Of a stretch of 64,000 nt of DNA, positions 24,301 to 34,763 are shown in pieces. Numbering within the stretch: position 1 is the stretch's first letter; each line of letters starts with the position of its first letter. The DNA is taken from the NCBI RefSeq assembly GCF_051020975.1, contig NW_027478165.1, forward strand, positions 712,001-776,000, in the 5' to 3' direction. The translations under genes were made by a program, and so were the position numbers. The notes below the pieces were generated by a model. It searched no databases. It saw only the letters and a program-made list of their open reading frames with translations, and was not told where the DNA came from. This stretch comes from Osmia lignaria lignaria (lineage: Eukaryota > Arthropoda > Insecta > Hymenoptera > Megachilidae).

Positions 24301-27131
24301 GAGATACAGAAACACCGTGGCCCCTTTCTTTGAGATAACTCTGCACCATTGCGAGCTGCAAATGCCACTTCCAGCTTAGCTGTGCAGAAGAAGAACAACA
24401 AGAAGAAGAAGTATCTCGAAAAATGTCCGTCAGGCCCCTTCCCTTGAGATAAATCTGCAAATATCTCGGAAACGAAGCGAGCTATGGCAAAATGTTAAGA
24501 GACCTTATTTGTAGAGAATTAAGTTTCCTACTTTTTATGTTCTATGATATTTTTTGATCAGATGCGTAGTTCTCGAGATATATCAAGATATTTAAAAGTT
24601 CCGAAGCCGCAGCAACATAATAGATATACAGAAACACCGTGGCCCCTTTCTTTGAGATAACTCTGCGCTATTGCGAGCTGGAAATGCCACTTCCAGTTTA
24701 GCTGTGCAGAAGAAGAACAACAAGAAGAGGAAATATCTCGAAATATGTCCGTCAGGCCCCTTCCCTTGAGATAAATCTGCAAATATCTCGGAAACGAAGC
24801 GAGCTATGGCAAAATGTTAAGAGACCTTTTTTGTAGAGAATTATGTTTCCTACAATTCATGTTCTATGATATTTTTTGATCAGAAGCGTAGTTTTCGAGA
24901 TATATCGAGATATTTAAAAGATCCGAAGCTGCACCAACATAATAGAGATACAGAAACACCGTGGCCCCTTTCTTTGAGATAACTCTGCACTAGTGCGAGC
25001 CGCAAATGCCGCTTCCAGCTTAGCTGTGCAGAAGAAGAACAACAAGAAGAAGAAATATCTCGAAATATGTCCGTCAGGCCCCTTCCCTCGAGATAAATCT
25101 GCAAATATCTCGGAAACGAAGCGAGCTATGGCAAAATGTTAAGAGACCTTTTTTGTAGAGAATTAAGTTTCCTACTTTTTATGTTCTATGATATTTTTTG
25201 ATCGGATGCGTAGTTCTCGAGATATATCAAGATATTTAAAAGTTCCGAAGCCGCACCAACATAATAGAGATACAGAAACACCGTGGCCCCTTTCTTTGAG
25301 ATAACTCTGCGCTATTGCGAGCTGGAAATGCCACTTCCAGCTTAGCTGTGCAGAAGAAGAACAACAAGAAGAAGAAATATCTGGAAATATGTCCGTCAGG
25401 CCCCTTCCCTTGAGATATATCTGCAAATATCTCGGAAACGAAACGAGCTATGGCAAAATGTTAAGAGACCTTTTTTGTAGAGAATTATGTTTCCTACAAT
25501 TTATGTTCTATGATATTTTTTGATCAGAAGCGTAGTTTTCGAGATATATCGAGATATTTAAAAGTTCCGAAGCCGCACCAACATAATAGAGATACAGAAA
25601 CACCGTGGCCCCTTTCTTCGAGATAACTCTGCACTATTGCGAGCTGCAAATGCCACTTCCAGCTTAGCTGTGCAGAAGAAGAACAACAAGAAGAAGAAAT
25701 ATCTCGAAATATGTCCGTCAGGCCCCTTCCCTTGAGATATATCTGCAAATATCTCGGAAACGAAGCGAGCCATGGCAAAATGTTAAGAGACCTTTTTTGT
25801 AGAGAATTAAGTTTCCTACTTTTTATGTTCTATGATATTTTTTGATGAGAAGCGTAGTTCTCGAGATATATCAAGATATTTAAAAGTTCCGAAGCTGCAC
25901 CAACATAATAGAGGTACAGAAACACCGTGGCCTCTTTCTTTGAGATAACTCTGCACTATTGCGAGCTGCAAATGCCACTTCGAGCTTAGCTGTGCAGAAG
26001 AAGAACAACAAGAAGAAGAAATATCTCGAAATATGTCCGTCAGGCCCCTTCCCTTGAGATAAATCTGCAAATATCTCGGAAACGAAGAGAGCTATGGCAA
26101 AATGTTAAGAGACCTTTTTTGTAGAGAATTAAGTTTCCTACAATTTATGTTCTATGATATTTTTTGATCAGAAGCGTAGTTTTCGAGATATATCGAGATA
26201 TTTAAAAGTTCCGAAGCCGCCCCAACATAATAGAGATACAGAAACACCGTGGCCCCTTTCTTTGAGATAACTCTGCACTATTGCGAGCTGCAGATGCCAC
26301 TTCCAGCTTAGCTGTGCAGAGGAAGAACAACAAGAAGAAAAAATATCTCGAAATATGTCCGTCAGGCCAGTTCCTTTGAGCTGAATCTGCAAATATCTCG
26401 GAAACGAAGCGAACTATGGCAAAATGATAAGAGACGTTTTTTGTAGAGAATTATGTTTCCTATAATTTATGTTCTATGATATTTTTTGATCAGAAGCGTA
26501 GTTTTCGAGATATATCGAGATATTTAAAAGTTCCGAAGACGCACCAACATAATAGAGATACAGAAACACCGTGGCCCCTTTCTTTGAGATAACTCTGCAC
26601 CATTGCGAGCTGCAAATGCCACTTCCAGCTTAGCTGTGCAGAAGAAGAACAACAAGAAGAAGAAATATCTCGAAAAATGTCCGTCAGGCCCCTTCCCTTG
26701 AGATAAATCTGCAAATATCTCGGAAACGAAGCGAGCTATGGCAAAATGTTAAGAGACCTTATTTGTAGAGAATTAAGTTTCCTACTTTTTATGTTCTATG
26801 ATATTTTTTGATCAGATGCGTAGTTCTCGAGATATATCGAGATATTTAAAAGATCCGAAGCCGCACCAACATAATAGAGATACAGAAACACCGTGGCCCC
26901 TTTCTTTGAGATAACTCTGCACTAGTGCGAGGCGCAAATGCCGCTTCCAGCTTAGCTGTGCAGAAGAAGAACAACAAGAAGAAGAAATATCTCGAAATAT
27001 GTCCGTCAGGCCCCTTCCCTTGAGATAAATCTGCAAATATCTCGGAAACCAAGCGAGCTATCGCAAAATGTTAAGAGACATTATTTGTAGAGAATTAAGT
27101 TTCCTACTTTTTATGTTCTATGATATTTTTT
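21336..27131 (+). repeat. Beta HOR copy 2, 18 units (5796 bp), with internal duplication
   Basis: Units 1-10 repeat copy 1. Three new units follow (24556, 24878, 25200), marked by TCTGCGCTATTGC with CAGTTTAGC, by AAAGATCCGAAGCTGC, and by GATCGG with TATCTGGAAAT. Then four earlier units (23268-24555) appear a second time at 25522-26809, offset 2254 bp, and the copy closes with the AAAGATCCG/AACCAAGCG unit that ended copy 1. It is therefore an 11-unit HOR enlarged by a 7-unit block. Confidence 0.92.
23268..24555 (+). repeat. Four-unit block duplicated inside beta copy 2 (first occurrence)
   Basis: These four units (CTTCGAGATA/GAGCCATGG, TTTGATGAGAAG, AAGCCGCCCC, CGAAGACGCACC) recur at 25522-26809. 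The fourth unit differs at one visible point: AGTATCTCGAAAAATG here and AAATATCTCGAAAAATG in the second occurrence. Confidence 0.9.
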
Positions 27132-30100
27132 GATCAGAAGCGTAGTTTTCGAGATATATCGAGATATTTAAAAGTTCCGAAGCCGCACCAACATAATAGA
27201 GATACAGAAACACCGTGGCCCCTTTCTTTGAGATAACTCTGCACTATTGCGACCTGCAAATGCCACTTCCAGCTTAGCTGTGCAGAAGAGGAACAACAAG
27301 AAGAAGAAATATCTCGGAATATGTCCGTCAGGCCCCTTCCCTTGAGCTAAATCTGCAAATATCTCGGAAACGATGCCAGCTATGGGAAAATGTTAAGAGA
27401 CCTTTTTTATAGAGAATTAAGTTTCCTACTTTTCATGTTCTATGATATTTTTTGATCACATGCGTAGTTCTCGAGATATATCAAGATATTTAAAAGCTCC
27501 GAAGCTGCACCAACATAATAGAGGTACAGAAACACCGTGGCCCCTTTCTTTGAGATAACTCTGCACTATTGCGAGCTGCAAATGCCACTTCCAGCTTAGC
27601 TGTGCAGAAGGGGAACAACAAGAAGAAGAAATATCTCGGAATATGTCCGTCAGGCCCCTTCCCTTGAGCTAAATCTGCAAATATCTCGGAAACGATGCCA
27701 GCTATGGGAAAATGTTAAGAGACCTTTTTTGTAGAGAATTAAGTTTCCTACTTTTTATGTTCTATGATATTTTTTGATCAGATGCGTAGTTCTCAAGATA
27801 TATCAAGATATTTAAAAGCTCCGAAGTTGCACCAACATAATAGAGGTACAGAAACACCGTGGCCCCTTTCTTTGAGATAACTCTGCACTATTGCGAGCTG
27901 CAAATGCCACTTCCAGCTTAGCTGTGCAGAAGAAGAACAACAAGAAGAAGAAATATCTCGAAATATGACCGTCAGGCCCCTTCCCTTGAGATAAATCTGC
28001 AAATATCTCGGAAACGAAGCGAGCTACGGCAAAATGTTAAGAGACCTTTTTTGTAGAAAATTAGGATTCCTACTTTTTATGTTCTATGATATTTTTTGAA
28101 CAGATGCGTAGTTCTCGAGATATATCAAGATATTTAAAAGTTCCGAAGCCGCACCAACATAATAGAGATACACAAACACCGTGGCCCCTTTCTTTGAGAT
28201 AACTCTGCACTATTGCGCGCTGCAAATGCCACTTCCAGCTTAGCTGTGCAGAAGAAGAACAACAAGAAGAAGAAATATCTCGAAATATGTCCGTCAGGCC
28301 CCTTCCCTTGAGATATATCTGCAAATATCTCGGAAACGAAGCGAGCTATGGCAAAATGTTAACAAACCTTTTTTGTAGAGAATTAAGTTTCCTACTTTTT
28401 ATGTTCTATGATATTTTTTGATCAGATGCGTAGTTCTCGAGATATATCCTGATATTTAAAAGTTCCGAAGCGGCACCAACATAATAGAGATACAGAAACA
28501 CCGTGGCCCCTTTCTTTGAGGTAACTCTGCACTATTGCGAGCTGCAAATGCCACTTCCAGCTTAGCTGTGCAGAAGAAGAACAACAAGAAGGAGGAATAT
28601 CTCGAAATATGTCCGTCAGGCCCCTTCCCTTGAGATAAATCTGCAAATATCTCGGAAACCAAGCGAGCTATGGCAAAATGTTTAGAGACCTTATTTGTAG
28701 AGAATTAAGTTTCCTACTTTTTATGTTCTACGATATTTTTTGATCAGATGCGTAGTTCTCGAGATATATCAAGATATTTAAAAGTTCCGAAGCCGCACCA
28801 ACATAATAGAGATACAGAAACACCGTGGCCCCTTTCTTTGAGATAACTCTGCACTAGTGCGAGCCGCAAATGCCACTTCCAGCTTAGCTGTGCAGAAGAA
28901 GAACAACAAGAAGAAGAAGTATCTCGAAATATGTCCGTGAGGCCCGTTCCTTTGAGCTGAATCTGCAAATATCTCGGAAACGAAGCGAGCTATGGCAAAA
29001 TGTTGAGAGACGTTTTTTGTAGAGAATTATGTTTCCTACAATTTATGTTCTATGATATTTTTTGATCAGAAGCGTAGTTTTCGAGATATATCGAGATATT
29101 TAAAAGTTCCGAAGCCGCACCAACATAATAGAGATACAGAAACACCGTGGCCCCTTTCTTCGAGATAACTCTGCACTATTGCGAGCTGCAAATGCCACTT
29201 CCAGCTTAGCTGTGCAGAAGAAGAACAACAAGAAGAAGAAATATCTCGAAATATGTCCGTCAGGCCCCTTCCCTTGAGATATATCTGCAAATATCTCGGA
29301 AACGAAGCGAGCCATGGCAAAATGTTAAGAGACCTTTTTTGTAGAGAATTAAGTTTCCTACTTTTTATGTTCTATGATATTTTTTGATGAGAAGCGTAGT
29401 TCTCGAGATATATCAAGATATTTAAAAGTTCCGAAGCTGCACCAACATAATAGAGGTACAGAAACACCGTGGCCTCTTTCTTTGAGATAACTCTGCACTA
29501 TTGCGAGCTGCAAATGCCACTTCGAGCTTAGCTGTGCAGAAGAAGAACAACAAGAAGAAGAAATATCTCGAAATATGTCCGTCAGGCCCCTTCCCTTGAG
29601 ATAAATCTGCAAATATCTCGGAAACGAAGAGAGCTATGGCAAAATGTTAAGAGACCTTTTTTGTAGAGAATTAAGTTTCCTACAATTTATGTTCTATGAT
29701 ATTTTTTGATCAGAAGCGTAGTTTTCGAGATATATCGAGATATTTAAAAGTTCCGAAGCCGCCCCAACATAATAGAGATACAGAAACACCGTGGCCCCTT
29801 TCTTTGAGATAACTCTGCACTATTGCGAGCTGCAGATGCCACTTCCAGCTTAGCTGTGCAGAGGAAGAACAACAAGAAGAAAAAATATCTCGAAATATGT
29901 CCGTCAGGCCAGTTCCTTTGAGCTGAATCTGCAAATATCTCGGAAACGAAGCGAACTATGGCAAAATGATAAGAGACGTTTTTTGTAGAGAATTATGTTT
30001 CCTATAATTTATGTTCTATGATATTTTTTGATCAGAAGCGTAGTTTTCGAGATATATCGAGATATTTAAAAGTTCCGAAGACGCACCAACATAATAGAGA

Positions 30101-31317
30101 TACAGAAACACCGTGGCCCCTTTCTTTGAGATAACTCTGCACCATTGCGAGCTGCAAATGCCACTTCCAGCTTAGCTGTGCAGAAGAAGAACAACAAGAA
30201 GAAGAAATATCTCGAAAAATGTCCGTCAGGCCCCTTCCCTTGAGATAAATCTGCAAATATCTCGGAAACGAAGCGAGCTATGGCAAAATGTTAAGAGACC
30301 TTATTTGTAGAGAATTAAGTTTCCTACTTTTTATGTTCTATGATATTTTTTGATCAGATGCGTAGTTCTCGAGATATATCAAGATATTTAAAAGTTCCGA
30401 AGCCGCAGCAACATAATAGATATACAGAAACACCGTGGCCCCTTTCTTTGAGATAACTCTGCGCTATTGCGAGCTGGAAATGCCACTTCCAGTTTAGCTG
30501 TGCAGAAGAAGAACAACAAGAAGAGGAAATATCTCGAAATATGTCCGTCAGGCCCCTTCCCTTGAGATAAATCTGCAAATATCTCGGAAACGAAGCGAGC
30601 TATGGCAAAATGTTAAGAGACCTTTTTTGTAGAGAATTATGTTTCCTACAATTCATGTTCTATGATATTTTTTGATCAGAAGCGTAGTTTTCGAGATATA
30701 TCGAGATATTTAAAAGATCCGAAGCTGCACCAACATAATAGAGATACAGAAACACCGTGGCCCCTTTCTTTGAGATAACTCTGCACTAGTGCGAGCCGCA
30801 AATGCCGCTTCCAGCTTAGCTGTGCAGAAGAAGAACAACAAGAAGAAGAAATATCTCGAAATATGTCCGTCAGGCCCCTTCCCTCGAGATAAATCTGCAA
30901 ATATCTCGGAAACGAAGCGAGCTATGGCAAAATGTTAAGAGACCTTTTTTGTAGAGAATTAAGTTTCCTACTTTTTATGTTCTATGATATTTTTTGATCG
31001 GATGCGTAGTTCTCGAGATATATCAAGATATTTAAAAGTTCCGAAGCCGCACCAACATAATAGAGATACAGAAACACCGTGGCCCCTTTCTTTGAGATAA
31101 CTCTGCGCTATTGCGAGCTGGAAATGCCACTTCCAGCTTAGCTGTGCAGAAGAAGAACAACAAGAAGAAGAAATATCTGGAAATATGTCCGTCAGGCCCC
31201 TTCCCTTGAGATATATCTGCAAATATCTCGGAAACGAAACGAGCTATGGCAAAATGTTAAGAGACCTTTTTTGTAGAGAATTATGTTTCCTACAATTTAT
31301 GTTCTATGATATTTTTT
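27132..31317 (+). repeat. Beta HOR copy 3, first 13 units of the 18-unit form (4186 bp)
   Basis: Repeats 21336-25521 at an offset of 5796 bp. I saw one difference: AAATATCTCGAAAAATG near 30207 where copy 2 has AGTATCTCGAAAAATG near 24411. After unit 13 the sequence does not re-enter the duplicated four-unit block; it moves to gamma instead. Confidence 0.92.
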
Positions 31318-34300
31318 GATCAGAAGCGTAGTTTTCGAGATATATCGAGATATTTAAAAGATCCGAAGCTGCACCAACATAATAGAGATACAGAAACACC
31401 GTGGCCCCTTTCTTTGAGATAACTCTGCACTAGTGCGAGCCGCAAATGCCGCTTCCAGCTTAGCTGTGCAGAAGAAGAAAAACAAGAAGAAGAAATATCT
31501 CGAAATATGTCCGTCAGGCCCCTTCCCTCGAGATAAATCTGCAAATATCTCGGAAACGAAGCGAGCTATGGCAAAATGTTAAGAGACCTTTTTTGTAGAG
31601 AATTAAGTTTCCTACTTTTTATGTTCTATGATATTTTTTGATCGGATGCGTAGTTCTCGAGATATATCAAGATATTTAAAAGTTCCGAAGCCGCACCAAC
31701 ATAATAGAGATACAGAAACACCGTGGCCCCTTTCTTTGAGATAACTCTGCACTATTGCGAGCTGCAAATGCCACTTCCAGCTTAGCTGTGCAGAAGACGA
31801 ACAACAAGAAGAAGAAATATCTGGAAATATGTCCGTCAGGCCCCTTCCCTTGAGATAAATCTGCAAATATCTCGGAAACGAAGCGAGCTACGGCAAAATG
31901 TTAAGAGACCTTTTTTGTAGAGAATTATATTTCCCACAATTTAGGTTCTATGATATTTTTTGATCAGAAGCGTAGTTTTCGAGATATATCGAGATATTTA
32001 AAAGATCCGAAGCCGCACCAACATAATAGAGATACAGAAACACCGTGGCCCCTTTCTTTGAGATAACTCTGCACCATTGCGAGCTGCAAATGCCACTTCC
32101 AGCTTAGCTGTGCAGAAGAAGACCAACAAGAAGAAGAAATATCTCGAAATATGTCCGTCAGGCCCCTTCCCTTGAGATAAATCTGCAAATATCTCGGAAA
32201 CGAAGCGAGCTATGGCAAAATGTTAAGAGACCTTATTTGTAGAGAATTAAGTTTCCTACTTCTTATGTTCTATGATATTATTTGATCAGATGCGTAGTTC
32301 TCGAGATATATCAAGATATTTAAAAGTTCCGAAGCCGCACCAACATAATAGAGATACAGAAACACCGTGGCCCCTTTCTTTGAGATAACTCTGCGCTATT
32401 GCGAGCTGGAAATGCCACTTCCAGTTTAGCTGTGCAGAAGAAGAACAACAAGAAGAGGAAATATGTCGAAATATGTCCGTCAGGCCCCTTCCCTTGAGAT
32501 ATATCTGCAAATATCTCGGAAACGAAACGAGCTATCGCAAAATGTTAAGAGACCTTTTTTGTAGAGAATTATGTTTCCTACAATTTATGTTCTATGATAT
32601 TTTTTGATCAGAAGCGTAGTTTTCGAGATATATCGAGATATTTAAAAGATCCGAAGCCGCACCAACATAATAGAGATACAGAAACACCGTGGCCCCTTTC
32701 TTTGAGATAACTCTGCACCATTGCGAGCTGCAAATGCCACTTCCAGCTTAGCTGTGCAGAAGAAGACCAACAAGAAGAAGAAATATCCCGAAATATGTCC
32801 GTCAGGCCCCTTCCCTTGAGATAAATCTGCATATATCTCGGAAACGAAGCGAGCTATGGCAAAATGTTAAGAGACCTTTTTGGTAGAGAATGAAGTTTCC
32901 TACTTTTTATGTTCTATGATATTTTTTGATCAGATGCGTAGTTCTCGAGATATATCAAGATATTTAAAAGTTCCGAAGCCGCACCAACATAATAGAGATA
33001 CAGAAACACCGTGGCCCCTTTCTTTGAGATAACTCTGCACTATTGCGAGCTGCAAATGCCACTTCCAGCTTAGCTGTGCAGAAGAAGACCAACAAGAAGA
33101 AGAAATATCTCGAAATATGTCCGTCAGGCCCCTTCCCTTGAGATAAATCTGCAAATATCTCGGAAACGAAGCGAGCTATGGCAAAATGTTAAGAGACCTT
33201 TTTGGTAGAGAATGAAGTTTCCTACTTTTTATGTTCTATGATATTTTTTGATCAGATGCGTAGTTCTCGAGATATATCAAGATATTTAAAAGTTCCGAAG
33301 CCGCACCAACATAATAGAGATACAGAAACACCGTGGCCCCTTTCTTTGAGATAACTCTGCACTATTGCGAGCTGCAAATGCCACTTCCAGCTTAGCTGTG
33401 CAGAAGAAGAACAACAAGAAGAAGAAATATCTCGAAATATGTCCGTCAGGCCCCTTCCCTTGAGATAAATCTGCAAATATCTCGGAAACGAAGCGAGCTA
33501 TGGCAAAATGTTAAGCGACTTTATTTGTAGAGAATTAAGTTTCCTACTTTTTACGTTCTATGATATTTTTTGATCAGATGCGTAGTTCTCGAGATATATC
33601 AAGATATTTTAAAGTTCCGAAGCCGCACCAACATAATAGAGATACAGAAACACCGTGGCCCCTTTCTTTGAGATAACTCTGCACTACTGCGAGCTGGAAA
33701 TGCCACTTCCAGTTTAGCTGTGCAGAAGAAGAACAACAAGAAGAAGAAATATCTCGAAATATGTCCGTCAGGCCCCTTCCCTTGAGATAAATCTGCAAAT
33801 ATCTCGGAAACGAAGCGAGCTATGGCAAAATGTTAAGAGACCTTTTTTGTTGAGAATTAAGTTTCCTACTTTTTATGTTCCATGATATGTTTTGATCAGA
33901 TGCGTAGTTCTCGAGATATATCAAGATATTTAAAAGTTCCGAAGCCGCACCAACATAATAGAGATACAGAAACACCGTGGCCCCTTTCTTTGAGATAACT
34001 CTGCACTATTGCGAGGTGCAAATGCCACTTCTAGCTTAGCTGTGCAGAAGAAGAACAACAAGAAGAAGAAATATCTCGAAATATGTCCGTCAGACCCCTT
34101 CCCTTGAGATAAATCTGCAAATATCTCGGAAACGAAGCGAGCTATGGCAAAATGTTAAGAGACCTTTTTTGTAGAGAATTATGTTTCCCACAATTTACGT
34201 TCTATGATATTTTTTGATCAGAAGCGTAGTTTTCGAGATATATCGAGATATTTAAAAGATCCGAAGCCGCACCAACATAATAGAGATACAGAAACACCGT

Positions 34301-34554
34301 GGCCCCTTTCTTGGAGATAACTCTGCACTATTGCGAGCTGCAAATGCCACTTCCAGCTTAGCTGTGCAGAAGAAGACCAACAAGAAGAAGAAATATCTCG
34401 AAATATGTCCGTCAGGCCCCTTCCCTTGAGATAAATCTGCAAATATCTCGGAAACGAAGCGAGCTATGGCAAAATGTTAAGAGACCTTATTTGTGGAGAA
34501 TTAAGTTTCCTACTTTTTATGTTCTATGATATTATTTGATCAGATGCGTAGTTC

Positions 34555-34574
34555 TCGAGATATATCAAGATATT
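34555..34574 (+). repeat. 10-bp tandem duplication inside the monomer
   Basis: TCGAGATATA is followed directly by TCAAGATATT (TCGAGATATT in A-type units). In B-type units the first copy lies inside the palindrome TCTCGAGA, which holds an XhoI site; GATATATC at the junction is also palindromic. The GAGATA element recurs at 34636 and 34750 and, inverted, at 34715 and 34765. Confidence 0.8.
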
Positions 34575-34622
34575 TAAAAGTTCCGAAGCCGCACCAACAT
34601 AATAGAGATACAGAAACACCGT

Positions 34623-34649
34623 GGCCCCTTTCTTTGAGATAACTCTGCA
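34623..34649 (+). repeat. Internal direct repeat within the monomer, copy 1
   Basis: This 27-bp block (p86-112 of the reference unit) matches 34737-34763 (p200-226) at 24 of 27 positions. Both start GGCCCCTT, contain TTGAGATAA and end TCTGCA. The offset is 114 bp. It is one of three modules that suggest an older, shorter ancestral unit. Confidence 0.85.
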
Positions 34650-34690
34650 CTATTGCGAGCTGCAAATGCCACTTCCAGCTTAGCTGTGCA

Positions 34691-34715
34691 GAAGAAGAAC
34701 AACAAGAAGAAGAAA
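34691..34715 (+). repeat. GAA-rich purine tract of the monomer
   Basis: Eight trinucleotides, GAA or CAA-like, form an almost pure purine run interrupted by two C residues. It recurs in every unit with small changes: GAGGAAGAACAA in one subfamily, GACCAACAAG or AACATCAAG in others. Its regular presence every 322 bp makes it one of the most compositionally skewed elements of the array. It may be a short microsatellite-like expansion inside the middle module. Confidence 0.8.
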
Positions 34716-34736
34716 TATCTCGAAATATGTCCGTCA

Positions 34737-34763
34737 GGCCCCTTCCCTTGAGATAAATCTGCA
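34737..34763 (+). repeat. Internal direct repeat within the monomer, copy 2
   Basis: Partner of 34623-34649, with three mismatches in 27. Downstream of both copies is GCGAGCT followed by a GCAAATG-like stretch (34655-34668 and 34781-34798), so the similarity continues in blocks with an added gap of about 12 bp. In many other units this block reads GAGATATATCTG, which contains the 10-bp palindrome AGATATATCT. Confidence 0.85.
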
